A stretch of 64,000 nucleotides of DNA from Helicobacter saguini (GCF_000762875.2 NZ_JRMP02000002.1:1-64000); one strand, 5' to 3'. Positions 54,799-64,000 are shown, counted from the first letter of the stretch. Notes: generated by a model from the sequence alone, not told the origin. Made by a program: numbers and translations.

Positions 54799-54864
54799 GT
54801 TGGTAAATTTTAAATTCATAAATTTTTGTTAGAATCTAAATTTATTTTATTTTAAGGGTTTCTT

Positions 54865-57168
54865 ATGGCTGGTTTTAAAAAAGATTCTATAAAAAGTTTT
54901 AAAAAAGATTCTATAAAAGATTCTAAAGAGAGTAGGGTAGGGCAAGATTCTATAGAATCTATAATAAATGATAGCATTAAATTACAAAATATAAAACTTT
55001 TTGCAAATGCAAAAGCTCCAAAAGCTAGTAAAGATTCTAAAGAAATTACTGAATCTAAAAGCGTAAAAAAAGAATCTAAAAAACCCACAAAAAAAGATTC
55101 TAAAAAATCCACCAAAAAACCAGAGCAAAACATAGAATCTAATATAGAAAATGACGAAAATCTCCAGCCCATAAGCGAAATATTAGCCAACCAAAATAAC
55201 GAAAATGCCCAAACGCAAATCGCGGAAAATTCCATTTATAAACGCAATCTCCACGCCCTAAGTTTTCGCGACCCGCTGCTTTTTTACAACCTTATAAATA
55301 TCGAAACTAACACAAAATACGAGGTTTATATGGGTAGCGATAGCGCTAATTTTAACATTATCGATACGCAAAATAATCGTCCGCTTTACGCTGGTGACCC
55401 ACTGCAAGAAAACCTTGAGCGACTGAAAGAATACGAAGCCTATCGCTACTATCCTTACCTTTATGCCTATGGTTTAGGTAATGGAATCTTGTATAAGATG
55501 ATGCTAGGCAGCGAGATTTTAAAGCGCATTGTGGTGATTGAGCCAGAGCTTGAGATTATTTATATCGTGCTGAATCTGATTGATTTTGCCGATGATATTT
55601 ATAATAACAGGCTTATTTTAATGCACTCGCCGCAGTGCAATTTTCACATGATAAATTCGCTTTTTGATATGGATAAATTTTCAAAAGTGTATTCAAAAGT
55701 GTATGATTTGTTGCTGCCTTATGCGTATTATGAGTTGTATAATGACGAGATTTTGAGAATCAATAAGGACTTTATACAGGCGATTGAGCATAATGTGATA
55801 AGTGTGGGAAATGACACGCGGGACGCGATTGTCGGCATAAAACAGCATATTGAGAATATGAAATATGTGCTATATTCGCCATCTTTAATTGACATTCATC
55901 GCAAATTGAAAGGGCGTGATACCGCCATAATTGTCGCCACTGGTCCTAGCCTTTATAAGCAGCTTGATAAGCTAAAAGAAATCGCGCCCTATGCGACACT
56001 TTTTTGCATTGATGCGAGTTTCCCTATTTTGACAAAGCATGGCATAAAGCCTGATATTGTTTTTTCTTTGGAGCGAGTAAAAGAGAGTGCTAGATTCTAC
56101 ACAGATACGCCAACTGAGGCGCAAGAGGGCGTTATTTTCTCGCTTACATCAATCGTGCATGAGGATACAATCCACGCTATTACAAAGGGTGTGAAACAAT
56201 TTAGTTTCCGCCCTTTTGGCTATACCACGCTTTTTAATTTCCATGAATATGGCTACTTGGGAATCGGTATGAGTGCGGCAAATATGGCGTATGAGCTAGT
56301 GGTGCATTCGCAGTTTAAGCGTTGTATCATTATCGGGCAGGATTTGGCATTTGGTGCGGATGGCACTTCGCATTCAAAAGGCGCAGTCTATGGCGAAAAT
56401 GAAATAAAACCTAAAAAAGAAAAGCTATATGTGGAAAAATATGGCGGTGGCGGCGTGGTTGAGACTACTGAAGTATGGAAGCTTTTCTTAGGATTCTATG
56501 AAAAGGACATCGCAAATACGCCTTATAAAATCGAGGTGATAAATGCGACTGAGGGCGGGGCTAGAATAAGAGGCACGATTGAAATGCCTTTTGCAAAAGC
56601 TTGCGAGCTAATCCCAAAGGTGAAAAAAAAGCCTATTGTTTTGAAAAATCCTAGCAAGGCAGAGGGAGATTCTAGACTAGAAAAGGCGATTGAGACTTGT
56701 CAAAACTGGATAGATTATGGCGAGACACAGCAAGAAAATATTGAAAAAGTTTTCTTAGAATTGCTTGATTTTTTAAAGGCGATAGAGGAGCTAAATAAGC
56801 AGGGGCGGCTTGAGGAGTTTGACTATGATAAAATGGATAAGCTAATCACTGATATTGATGATATTAAGGATACTTTTAACTCGCGTGTGTTCCATGATTA
56901 TTTCACTGACGCACTGCAAAGCTACATTTTTCACCAAGAGCTAGATATAGCGTATTTGCTAGTAAAGCCCATAAATAGCGAGGAGGAAAAGAGGGGCAAA
57001 GAGCTAGAGTGGCTATACTGCCATCGCTACTGGCTCTTTAGCTTGGCTGGGGGCATTGATACCGTTGTAACCGTTGTTCGCAAAGCCCTAGAATACCTTA
57101 CAGGCAAGCCCTACATTAGCCTAAAAGACAAACGCCTAAAAGAAGAAAAAAAGAAAGATTCTAAATAG
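54865..57168 (+). CDS. Maf-type motility-associated glycosyltransferase (DUF115)
   Basis: Maf proteins attach pseudaminic or legionaminic acid to flagellin. The 767-residue protein has the DUF115 core with VATGPSLYKQLDKL (about 356-369), FCIDASFPILTKHGIKPD and RCIIIGQDLAFGADG, and a helical C-terminal domain with the GGIDTVVTVVRKALEYL end. The first 95 residues are almost only DSK/ESK and Lys-rich and are not part of the family. Flagellar genes flhA and cheY are close by. It starts 66 bases after lpxR. Confidence 0.85.
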   Translation: MAGFKKDSIKSFKKDSIKDSKESRVGQDSIESIINDSIKLQNIKLFANAKAPKASKDSKEITESKSVKKESKKPTKKDSKKSTKKPEQNIESNIENDENLQPISEILANQNNENAQTQIAENSIYKRNLHALSFRDPLLFYNLINIETNTKYEVYMGSDSANFNIIDTQNNRPLYAGDPLQENLERLKEYEAYRYYPYLYAYGLGNGILYKMMLGSEILKRIVVIEPELEIIYIVLNLIDFADDIYNNRLILMHSPQCNFHMINSLFDMDKFSKVYSKVYDLLLPYAYYELYNDEILRINKDFIQAIEHNVISVGNDTRDAIVGIKQHIENMKYVLYSPSLIDIHRKLKGRDTAIIVATGPSLYKQLDKLKEIAPYATLFCIDASFPILTKHGIKPDIVFSLERVKESARFYTDTPTEAQEGVIFSLTSIVHEDTIHAITKGVKQFSFRPFGYTTLFNFHEYGYLGIGMSAANMAYELVVHSQFKRCIIIGQDLAFGADGTSHSKGAVYGENEIKPKKEKLYVEKYGGGGVVETTEVWKLFLGFYEKDIANTPYKIEVINATEGGARIRGTIEMPFAKACELIPKVKKKPIVLKNPSKAEGDSRLEKAIETCQNWIDYGETQQENIEKVFLELLDFLKAIEELNKQGRLEEFDYDKMDKLITDIDDIKDTFNSRVFHDYFTDALQSYIFHQELDIAYLLVKPINSEEEKRGKELEWLYCHRYWLFSLAGGIDTVVTVVRKALEYLTGKPYISLKDKRLKEEKKKDSK
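54945..54960. repeat. Palindromic pair AGATTCTATAGAATCT in the maf gene
   Basis: A perfect 16-base palindrome in the DSK-rich N-terminal coding region, read as QDSIESI. Confidence 0.85.
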
Positions 57169-57209
57169 TAGTTTATATTAATCATTATCTTTTTTAGGTC
57201 ACTGAAGTT

Positions 57210-57611
57210 TCACTTCTTTTGCTCCTTTGTCTTTAGAACCGTGGCGATGGCAATGGAGACTTTTTTAGCATTTGCAGGGTTTGCATCCTCCATTTCTTGA
57301 CCAAATTTTGCTATCGCATCAGTATCCCAATAGCTAAAATGCGCCAAATCTTTAATGCAATTTAGCCAAGTTTCCGTGTTTTTCTCGTCATTAAACACTT
57401 TGTATTTGCTTTTGAAATGAATTAGCGCGGACTTAAAATCATTCTCACTTTTTGCGCCCTTAATCATCGCAAGCATATCTTTTATCGTAAAATCCTTGCT
57501 TTTTTTAGGCTTATTACTCATAAAAATGTAAATCACACCCACGATAATCACAGGGATACTAAGCACAAGCCCCGCCACCCACAAAATCACATAATACAAA
57601 TATGAATACAT
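57210..57611 (-). CDS. Small membrane-anchored hypothetical protein
   Basis: The 133-residue protein has one long N-terminal hydrophobic segment (about 4-30, VILWVAGLVLSIPVIIVGVI) and a soluble helical domain of about 95 residues, with WLNCIKDLAHFSYWD in the middle. I do not recognise the family. The start at ATG 57611 is chosen because GGGAG precedes it. It is convergent with the maf gene and lies downstream of flhA on the same strand, but the 130-base gap of motif-rich DNA argues against tight coupling. Confidence 0.65.
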   Translation of the reverse strand: MYSYLYYVILWVAGLVLSIPVIIVGVIYIFMSNKPKKSKDFTIKDMLAMIKGAKSENDFKSALIHFKSKYKVFNDEKNTETWLNCIKDLAHFSYWDTDAIAKFGQEMEDANPANAKKVSIAIATVLKTKEQKK

Positions 57612-57741
57612 TTTTTCTCCCTTTTGCACACTTTTATAGAATCTAAATTATAGAATCTAACTTTGTAGTATCTAATTTTATAGAATCTATTTGACAGAAT
57701 CTAAAAGCAAATTTTATTCTAGATTCTATAAATCTTAGAAT

Positions 57742-60009
57742 CTAGTTTTGGAAATCCACTTGTAAGGTGCCGACAATTTCAAATGTGACATTTGGGTCGA
57801 TTTCCGCGTTGCTTAGCACTACGATACCATTGCCACCTTTACCAGCGACAGAATCTAGCTTAAATTGCTCTATGCGGCTATATAGCGGCTTTCGCAGTTT
57901 TGGGTCGACTACAAAAATCACAGGCGAGATATTTCGCTGCACCACACGCACGCACTCTTGCTCTATAGCGCTAATTAGCTTTTGCATTTCATTTGGATTT
58001 AGTAGCAAAATCGCGCCATTATGCTCTTTTACCTTATTTAGCAGGTGCGTTTCAGTATCCATTGAGATATTTACAAGCTTTAACGTCCCATCCTCGCTTT
58101 TAAACGTGCTAGTAATAACGCGTGAAAGATGCGCACGAACTTGCTCTGTAACGATAGATTCATCATTTTGCACCATAGGCGCGACATCTGTAATAGTCTC
58201 TAAAATCGTTAGCATATCCTTAATTGGCACGCCTTCATGCAGTAGATTCTGTAGCACCTTGCGAATAAGGCTGGTAGGCACTTTCTTAGCCTCTGCAATA
58301 GCCTCTGGATACTCGCCCTCAAGCCTATCCATAAGCTTTTTAACCTCATCTTTTGTGATAAATTCCTCCGCATATTCTTTCACAAGCTCGCTCATGTGCG
58401 TAGCAATCACGGTGCTAGGGTCAATAACCGTGTAGCCCTGAATAATCGCATCCTCTTTCAAATTCGCATCAATCCAAATCGCATCAAGCCCAAATGCCGG
58501 CTCTTTTGTGGGAATACCATCGATGGGCTTTCCTACCATTCCCATATTCATCGCTAAAAACTTATCTGGCATAACCTCGCCACTACCGATTTCAATGCCT
58601 TTTAAAAAGAATTGATAAGTCGTAGGTCCTATTCCTGGGTCATCTGTCATTCTAATTTGTGGCATTAAAAAGCCATAATCACGGGCGATTTTTTTGCGGA
58701 TACCACGCACTCGCTCCAGCAAGTCGCCACCTTGGTCTACTGCTGCAAGGCGAATTAAGTTATAGCCTAAATGTAGCTCCAAAAATTCTACTTTTAAGAC
58801 TTCATTTATCGCTTTTTCCTCTTCTTTTTTAATCTCTTCTTGCGTTTTGGGGGGCTTTTTAGCGGCTTGTTGTTGCGGTAACGCACCTGTGCTCCCTGCC
58901 GCACCACTAGGCGTTACACCACCTTTAGAATCTTTTTTTGCTTTTGCCTTTTTGGGTGCAAAAAGATTTGTGATACTTGTAAGTATAGAATCTTTATTAT
59001 CGCGATTTATTAGCCATGCGGCTAGCCAAAATGTAAGGGCGACAAGCATTAAAGGCGCAGCTGGGAAACTAGGAGCAAGGGCAAAAATAAATAGCACAAA
59101 GCCTACAATTACAAGCGTTTTAGACTTATCTGTAAGCTGTTTTACAAGGCTATTTGCAAAATTCTCCTCTTCGCCACGCGTAGTCCTTGTAGCCACGATA
59201 CCTGTGGCAGTCGCGACAATCAACGCTGGAATCTGGCTTACAATCCCATCGCCGATAGTTAAAATCGTAAAGGTTTTAGCCGCGCTCGTCATATCCATAC
59301 CATCTTGGAAAACGCCTATTGCAAAGCCACCCACGATATTTACAATCGTAATGATGATAGCAGCGATGGCGTCACCCTTTACGAATTTACTCGCACCATC
59401 CATTGCGCCATAAAAGTCGGCTTCTTGGCTTAGTAGCTCGCGGCGTGATTTGGCTTCTTTTTCATCGATTAGCCCTGCGTTTAAGTCGGCATCAATTGCC
59501 ATTTGCTTTCCAGGCATCGCATCTAGTGCGAAACGCGCACGCACTTCTGTTACACGTGTTGAACCATTTGTGATTACTAATAGATTCACTATCACTAATA
59601 TGGTGAAAATGATAACGCCGATGACATAATTGCCCCCAGCGACAAATTGCCCAAAGGCTTCGACAATCTTGCTAACATGCCCTGCCCCGCTACTCCCTTC
59701 GCTTAGAATCATACGCGTGGTAGCGACATTTAGGGCAAGTCGAAACGCCGTTACAAATAGTAACAATGTAGGGAAAGTTGAAAAGTCCATAGGCTTATTA
59801 ATGTATAGCGCGATTAGAATAATGAGAATGGATAGTGCCATTGAAATCGTTAAAAGGAAGTCCAACGCCCAGCTAGGAAGCGGAATAATGATAACCGCCA
59901 AAATGGCAATAATAAATACGACAACAGCCAAGTCTTTGGACTTTCCTACGAGTTTTAGGAAAGGGAAAGCCTTTTGTAAAATGCTATTTTTCTGCTCGGT
60001 TGCTGCCAT
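57742..60009 (-). CDS. flhA: Flagellar export gate protein FlhA
   Basis: FlhA is the main component of the flagellar type III export gate. It has eight N-terminal membrane segments (about 20-340), the FHIPEP signature [20 protein letters not shown] (about 152-171) and a cytoplasmic domain with the nine-residue end of the gate family. Length is 755 residues. The linker at about 355-400 is long and rich in Lys, Ala and Gln ([12 protein letters not shown]). rpsO is divergent, the same pairing as in H. pylori. Confidence 0.96.
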   Translation of the reverse strand: MAATEQKNSILQKAFPFLKLVGKSKDLAVVVFIIAILAVIIIPLPSWALDFLLTISMALSILIILIALYINKPMDFSTFPTLLLFVTAFRLALNVATTRMILSEGSSGAGHVSKIVEAFGQFVAGGNYVIGVIIFTILVIVNLLVITNGSTRVTEVRARFALDAMPGKQMAIDADLNAGLIDEKEAKSRRELLSQEADFYGAMDGASKFVKGDAIAAIIITIVNIVGGFAIGVFQDGMDMTSAAKTFTILTIGDGIVSQIPALIVATATGIVATRTTRGEEENFANSLVKQLTDKSKTLVIVGFVLFIFALAPSFPAAPLMLVALTFWLAAWLINRDNKDSILTSITNLFAPKKAKAKKDSKGGVTPSGAAGSTGALPQQQAAKKPPKTQEEIKKEEEKAINEVLKVEFLELHLGYNLIRLAAVDQGGDLLERVRGIRKKIARDYGFLMPQIRMTDDPGIGPTTYQFFLKGIEIGSGEVMPDKFLAMNMGMVGKPIDGIPTKEPAFGLDAIWIDANLKEDAIIQGYTVIDPSTVIATHMSELVKEYAEEFITKDEVKKLMDRLEGEYPEAIAEAKKVPTSLIRKVLQNLLHEGVPIKDMLTILETITDVAPMVQNDESIVTEQVRAHLSRVITSTFKSEDGTLKLVNISMDTETHLLNKVKEHNGAILLLNPNEMQKLISAIEQECVRVVQRNISPVIFVVDPKLRKPLYSRIEQFKLDSVAGKGGNGIVVLSNAEIDPNVTFEIVGTLQVDFQN

Positions 60010-60308
60010 TTTTTTGGTTTGTCCTTTGGTTTTAATAGGGCGGTGGGTGGGCTTTTGGCTGTTGTTTTTAGGCTAAAGCCACCTACCACGATTTTTAGAA
60101 TCTAGATTCTATAATTTATCCACAATAAAGGGCGGTGGGTGGGCGTTTAGGATATTTTTTAAAAGCCTTTTACACCTTTAGAATCTAGATTCCATAGAAT
60201 CTTTCTTTGATATTTTATAAATAAACTTTGAATTTTAGCAAAAATAAAACAAAATTATGTTAAAATTCAAGCTTATTTTTGATTTTTAATACCATTTAGG
60301 AGGCTATT
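60010..60308. other. Divergent gap between flhA and rpsO with repeat arms
   Basis: No gene is seen. Two direct copies of the GGGCGGTGGGTGGGCG repeat lie at 60037-60058 and 60127-60151, with a partial inverted copy AAAGCCACCTACCACG at 60075-60090 between them. A palindromic motif pair is at 60097-60110 and another motif pair at about 60180-60202. TGTTAAAAT at about 60259 may be the rpsO -10 box. Confidence 0.75.
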
Positions 60309-60584
60309 ATGGCTACGGAATTGGCGAATAAAAGTGAAATCATTGCGAAATTTGCGCGTGATAGCAAGGATACAGGCTCAAGTGAGGTGCAAATCGCACT
60401 GCTTAGTGCTAGGATAAATAAGCTAACAGAGCATTTGCGAAATAATCCTAAAGACCACTCAGGGCGTCTTGGGCTTTTAAAGCTTGTAAGTGATAGAAAA
60501 TCGCTACTAAAATATCTTAAAAAAACGCGATATGAAACCTATGTAAAAACCATAAAAGAGCTAGGCATAAAAGATAAAGCATAG
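60309..60584 (+). CDS. rpsO: 30S ribosomal protein S15
   Basis: S15 binds the central domain of 16S rRNA. The sequence with TGSSEVQIALLSARINKLTEHL and HSGRLGLLKLVSDRKSLLKYLK is the family signature. The length of 91 residues is usual. TTAGGAGGCTATT is a strong ribosome site, as expected for a ribosomal protein. Right at the stop codon lies the palindrome AGATTCTATAGAATCT (60583-60598). Confidence 0.97.
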   Translation: MATELANKSEIIAKFARDSKDTGSSEVQIALLSARINKLTEHLRNNPKDHSGRLGLLKLVSDRKSLLKYLKKTRYETYVKTIKELGIKDKA

Positions 60585-60598
60585 ATTCTATAGAATCT
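60583..60598. repeat. Palindromic pair AGATTCTATAGAATCT at the rpsO stop
   Basis: The palindrome begins inside the rpsO stop codon. An RNA hairpin here could contribute to termination, but no T-run follows directly. Confidence 0.8.
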
Positions 60599-60610
60599 TA
60601 AGGCGTGGTT

Positions 60611-60650
60611 TTGTCATTGCGAGACTTTTGCGTGGCAAAAGGCGTGACAA
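60611..60650. repeat. Hairpin of the TCATTGCGAG-type dispersed repeat
   Basis: TTGTCA (60611-60616) pairs with TGACAA (60645-60650), and CTTTTGC (60625-60631) with GCAAAAG (60635-60641). The phrases GTCATTGCGAG and GTGACAATCTAG resemble intergenic repeats found in many bacterial genomes. It lies between rpsO and the dihydrouridine synthase gene and may act as a terminator. Confidence 0.6.
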
Positions 60651-60829
60651 TCTAGATTTTATAAAATGTTTATGTAATCGATACTTCAAAATATCGTATA
60701 GTATTACTTAAATAATTGTTACATCGAATTTAATCTCCACAAAAGATTATAGTTCTTTTAGCATTCCTTGTTCTAGCGATAATAATATTTTATAAAATCA
60801 TAGAATCTAAACACGCAAAAGGCTAAAAA

Positions 60830-61888
60830 ATGACTTATAATACGATTTATAATAACGCAGATTTGCTTTCTTTTCACCTGCAAAATTTTAAGGCAAGTAA
60901 GGGTCAAAACCCCCTGCCACAGCCACTTTTAATGCTAGCTCCTTTGGCTGGGTATAGCGATTTGCCCTTTCGTAAAGTGGTGAAAACTTTTGGCGTGGAT
61001 ATTACCGTTAGCGAGATGATTAGCTCTCACGCACTCGTGTATGAAAATAAAAAAACAAATCTTATGACGCTGAAGTCGCCTAATGAGATTCCATTCGCGC
61101 TCCAGATTGCTGGGAGTAAAGATTCTATCTTGCAAAAAGCGGTTGAGAAAATTAATGATTTTGCGTGGGTGGATATTATTGATTTTAACTGCGGATGTCC
61201 AGCCCCAAAGGTCGCAAATCACGGCAATGGCAGTGCTTTATTAAAGGATTTGCCACGACTTACGCAGATTCTAAAAAACATTCGCAAGGCTGGAATTAAA
61301 AAGATTTATAGCGTGAAAGTGCGGCTAGGATATGATAAAAAAATCCCGCTAGAGTTGGCGGATGCGATTAATGAAAGCGGCGTAGATTACGCGGTCGTGC
61401 ATGCGCGCACAAAAATGGATGCTTATAAAAAAGAAAAAATTGATTATGATAGTGTGGCACTAATGCGTGAAAGGCTGCACGTGCCGCTAATTGTCAATGG
61501 TGAGATTAGCTCTTTGGAATCTTTTAATGCGGTGATGAGTCGCACTGGGGCTGCGGGGGCGATGATAGGGCGTGCGGCGCTAAAGTCGCCTTGGATTTTT
61601 TGGCAGATTCGTAACAATACTTCGGCACTGCCTTTTGAGTTAAAACGCGACTTGGTGCTAAGTCATTTAGATTCTATGTTTGAGTTTTATGGCGAACGTG
61701 GCGTGGTGATGTTTCGCAAGAATCTGCACGCGTATGCTAAGGGCGTCCCGAATGCAAGTAGCTATAAAGACTTTGTAAATACGGAGCGCAACTATCACGC
61801 CTTGCGAGATTCTATCATCACTTTTTTTGAATCTAACACTTTGCAACCAACCGACCTAACCCCCATTTTTAATAAAAAAAGCGTGTGA
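60830..61888 (+). CDS. dusB: tRNA-dihydrouridine synthase
   Basis: Dus enzymes reduce uridine in tRNA with FMN. The FMN barrel opens with LAPLAGYSDLPFRKVV, the catalytic Cys is Cys123 in NCGCPAPKV, and VNGEISSLE and GAMIGRAALKSPWIF complete the pattern. The 352 residues and the motifs place it closest to the DusB group. It starts with AAAAGGCTAAAA. Confidence 0.9.
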   Translation: MTYNTIYNNADLLSFHLQNFKASKGQNPLPQPLLMLAPLAGYSDLPFRKVVKTFGVDITVSEMISSHALVYENKKTNLMTLKSPNEIPFALQIAGSKDSILQKAVEKINDFAWVDIIDFNCGCPAPKVANHGNGSALLKDLPRLTQILKNIRKAGIKKIYSVKVRLGYDKKIPLELADAINESGVDYAVVHARTKMDAYKKEKIDYDSVALMRERLHVPLIVNGEISSLESFNAVMSRTGAAGAMIGRAALKSPWIFWQIRNNTSALPFELKRDLVLSHLDSMFEFYGERGVVMFRKNLHAYAKGVPNASSYKDFVNTERNYHALRDSIITFFESNTLQPTDLTPIFNKKSV

Positions 61889-61988
61889 GATTTTAAACAT
61901 AATTTATTTTCATTCTGCTTTGTCTAAGCTCCACTTAAATAAAAAATATTTTAGTATCTCAATATCTATATTCTTTATATTTAAATGC

Positions 61989-62002
61989 TAGAATCTAGAT
62001 TC
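61989..62002. repeat. Palindromic motif pair AGAATCTAGATTCT
   Basis: The fourth copy of this 14-base palindrome, 100 bases after the dusB stop codon. Confidence 0.8.
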
Positions 62003-62082
62003 TATAAATTGAATTTTTGATTTGAGTTGATTAGTAAATTCATAGTTTTTTATCATAAAAGTTACAGAATCAAAGGAAAAAA

Positions 62083-62778
62083 ATGTTTGATACGCAGTAT
62101 TTTTTGAGTGTTTTTATTAAACTTTTGCCTGCTATTCCTATTACATTTTTTATTACCATTTTTTCGTTTGTTGTGGGCGGGATTTTGGGCTTTTTTATTG
62201 CCTTAATTCGCATTTATAAAGTGCCTGTGCTTTGTCAAATTGCGACATTTTATGTCTCCTTTTTGCGTGGCACACCGCTACTTGTGCAGCTTTTTATGTT
62301 TTATTATGGCATTCCCATTATGCTAAGGACTTTGGGTTTTGATAGCGATTATCTTAATGAGATTGACGCCCTATATTACGCACTTTTTATTTTTTCTTTG
62401 TATGCGAGTAGCTATCTTAGCGAGATTACGCGCGCTGCACTTTTGAGTGTTGATAAGGGGCAGCTTGAAGCGGCGTATTCGGTTGGGATGACCTATACAC
62501 AGGCACTTTGGCGAATTATTTTACCTCAGGCTTTTATGATAACGCTTCCTAATTTGCTTAATTTTTTCATAATGCAACTCAAAAATACTTCGCTTGTATC
62601 AATAATAACCGTTGGCGATTTGATGGGCGCTGCAGATATGGAATCTGGGGCTAGCTCGAAATTTTTAGAAGTCTATTTAATGGCTGCATTGCTTTATTGG
62701 GTGATATGCGTGGGGCTAGAGTTTATTTTTTCGCGTTTTGAAAAGCGACTAGAAATCTTTAGAAGTAGGGCAAAATGA
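62083..62778 (+). CDS. Polar amino-acid ABC transporter permease
   Basis: A 231-residue inner-membrane permease of the HisMQ/GlnP type. It has about five hydrophobic segments, the FLRGTPLLVQLFMFYYG stretch near the N-terminus and the EAA loop EAAYSVGMTYTQALWRIILP that contacts the ATPase. It overlaps the ATPase gene by four bases (ATGA). The substrate-binding protein is not in the window. Confidence 0.9.
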   Translation: MFDTQYFLSVFIKLLPAIPITFFITIFSFVVGGILGFFIALIRIYKVPVLCQIATFYVSFLRGTPLLVQLFMFYYGIPIMLRTLGFDSDYLNEIDALYYALFIFSLYASSYLSEITRAALLSVDKGQLEAAYSVGMTYTQALWRIILPQAFMITLPNLLNFFIMQLKNTSLVSIITVGDLMGAADMESGASSKFLEVYLMAALLYWVICVGLEFIFSRFEKRLEIFRSRAK

Positions 62779-63596
62779 TAGAAATTCGCGATTTGAATAT
62801 GAGTTTTGGCAAAAAGCAGATTCTAAAAAATATCAATTTGGATGTTGGACGTGGCGAGATTATCGCGATTATCGGTCCTAGCGGGGCTGGGAAAAGCAGT
62901 CTGTTGCGAACTATAAATCTCCTTGAGACGCCACAAAGTGGAACAATTAAATTAGAAAATATGAAACTAAATTACGCAAAATTTACTAAATTTGAAGCTT
63001 TGAATCTAAGGCGAAAAAGTGCGATGGTATTTCAAAGTCATAATCTTTTTATTAATAAGAATTGTTTGCAAAATGTAACTGAAGCCTTAAAAGTCGTGCA
63101 GAAAATGGATTCTAAAGCGGCTGAAAGTGCGGCATTTGCGGCGTTAGAAAAGGTAGGAATGGCTAGCAGAGCTTTAAGCTACACACATGAGTTAAGCGGC
63201 GGACAAGCCCAGCGTGTCGGCATCGCACGCGCTTTGGCACTAAATCTTCCCATAATGCTATTTGATGAGCCAACAAGCGCGCTAGACCCAGAACTCGTAA
63301 GCGAAGTGCTAGAGACAATCCGCGAAATCAAGGGCAAGACGATGCTAATCGTAACGCACGAGCTAAATTTCGCCCGCGCAATAGCGGATAAAATCGTATT
63401 TATGGACGCGGGCGAAATCTTGCAAATTTCGCCGCCAAGGGAGTTTTTTGGCTTAGAATCTAGCTTTTTGGAATCTAATAATGCGGAAATTAATTTGCAA
63501 GATTCTAACAAAGAAGATTCTAGGATTTTAGATTCTAAACAACTTCGCATTAAGCAATTCTTAAGCAAAATGCAGGATTATAAAAAATATGTGTGA
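62775..63596 (+). CDS. Polar amino-acid ABC transporter ATP-binding protein
   Basis: Partner of the permease just upstream. Walker A is GPSGAGKS (34-41), the signature LSGGQAQR, and Walker B IMLFDEPTSALD followed by EVLETIREIKGKTMLIVTHE. Family members have about 240-250 residues; here a DSK/LES-rich tail after about 228 gives 273. The substrate may be a polar amino acid such as cystine, glutamine or histidine. Confidence 0.92.
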   Translation: MIEIRDLNMSFGKKQILKNINLDVGRGEIIAIIGPSGAGKSSLLRTINLLETPQSGTIKLENMKLNYAKFTKFEALNLRRKSAMVFQSHNLFINKNCLQNVTEALKVVQKMDSKAAESAAFAALEKVGMASRALSYTHELSGGQAQRVGIARALALNLPIMLFDEPTSALDPELVSEVLETIREIKGKTMLIVTHELNFARAIADKIVFMDAGEILQISPPREFFGLESSFLESNNAEINLQDSNKEDSRILDSKQLRIKQFLSKMQDYKKYV

Positions 63597-64000
63597 GATT
63601 TATCTAATACAAAGCTAATAAAACTTTTTCAAAATAAATATAATTTCTTTTAAATTTCAATAACAATTCTTATATATTATAATGGTATGTTACTTTTTGT
63701 AAGAAAAAATTAGAAATTATAGAATCTAATTTTTATTTTTTAAGGAAAAATTAACCTTTGATAAGATAAAATGATATTTATTCTATTAATATTTTAAATA
63801 TTGCATTTTAGAATATTGTCTATAAAATTTATAGAATCTAAGTTGCATTATGAAAGATTTTAAAGATAAAGGTTTTTAGAATCTAGATTCTATAAAATAT
63901 TTTTTACCTTAAGGGGTGGCAGGGCTTAGAATAGATTTAAAATATAAATTTAAATAAATTTATAAACCTAACGCCCACTCACCACCCTTTTAAAGAAGTG
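63597..64000. other. Intergenic region with repeat arms at the right edge
   Basis: No gene is visible to the window end. The palindrome AGAATCTAGATTCT is at 63878-63891. TTAAGGGGTGGCAGGGCTTAG (about 63909-63929) and CTAACGCCCACTCACCACCC (about 63969-63988) form a divergent copy of the inverted-repeat element seen after fabD. Several AGAATCT copies lie at 63721-63842. The next gene must start beyond 64000. Confidence 0.7.

Noticed and set aside
1-64000. tRNA and rRNA genes.
   Set aside because: Gaps were scanned by eye for a cloverleaf with GGTTCGAATC-like T arms and CCA ends and for rRNA signatures; none was convincing. A covariance-model search could overrule this.

Overview
The window is AT-rich, densely coding DNA from a member of the Campylobacterota, most likely an enterohepatic Helicobacter. 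This rests on recognisable Helicobacter-type proteins (a Sel1/Hcp cysteine-rich repeat protein, CheY1-like CheY, a MurF with an N-terminal membrane domain, a GT11 fucosyltransferase with a poly-C tract) and on two gene pairs I remember as neighbours in H. pylori: minC-lpxC and flhA-rpsO. The species cannot be named from the sequence. Layout: 1-10 kb holds the 3' end of a type VI spike gene (vgrG), a ThiF/MoeB adenylyltransferase, nrdB, holB, a monomeric isocitrate dehydrogenase, an exbB-exbD-tonB operon, a pseudoazurin and ddl. 10-15.3 kb is an accessory, partly decayed stretch with a zinc-ribbon membrane protein, an Hcp-like protein, a phage portal fragment, other gene fragments, an unknown protein and a truncated thyX. 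15.4-25 kb holds clpA, rmlA, a type II restriction-modification pair followed by a D12-methylase remnant, a bacteriohemerythrin, glcD and cysS. 25-37 kb holds a YceI protein, two TonB-dependent receptors, ppsA, a lipoprotein, an orphan ABC ATPase, pyrF and feoA. 37-45 kb is mostly an envelope block (rpe, murF, fabD, minC, lpxC, lpxD) followed by a fucosyltransferase that is out of frame. 45-64 kb holds serA, gapA, HU, pgk, an SNF transporter, hisA, cheY, an lpxR-like gene, a Maf-type glycosyltransferase, flhA, rpsO, a dihydrouridine synthase and an amino-acid ABC transporter. The dominant unexplained feature is a short motif, AGATTCTA/TAGAATCT (core AGANTCT, which contains GANTC). It occurs at very high density in both orientations in intergenic DNA and in coding DNA. 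In conserved domains it is read in several frames (KIL, RIL, RFY, LES). In long hydrophilic inserts it is read as Asp-Ser-Lys or Ile-Glu-Ser and enlarges housekeeping proteins: MinC by about 175 residues, SerA by about 120, ClpA by about 110, LpxD by about 60. It also fills the central region of the DNA methyltransferase. A second dispersed repeat, GGGCGGTGGGTGGGCG, forms intergenic inverted repeats and also sits in frame in two proteins. A third, GC-rich palindrome sits inside serA. The genome therefore looks tolerant of, or subject to, short motif insertion into essential genes. Two loci are phase-variable by simple repeats and appear OFF in this sequence: a TonB-dependent receptor whose signal peptide is cut off by a (CT/GA)n tract at 36655-36679, and an alpha-1,2-fucosyltransferase-like gene interrupted at a C12 tract at 44832-44843. 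Working together, ExbB-ExbD-TonB energises the two receptors, FeoA points to iron uptake, MinC/LpxC/LpxD/MurF/Ddl/FabD make and divide the envelope, LpxR and the fucosyltransferase would alter surface LPS, and CheY, FlhA and Maf serve motility.
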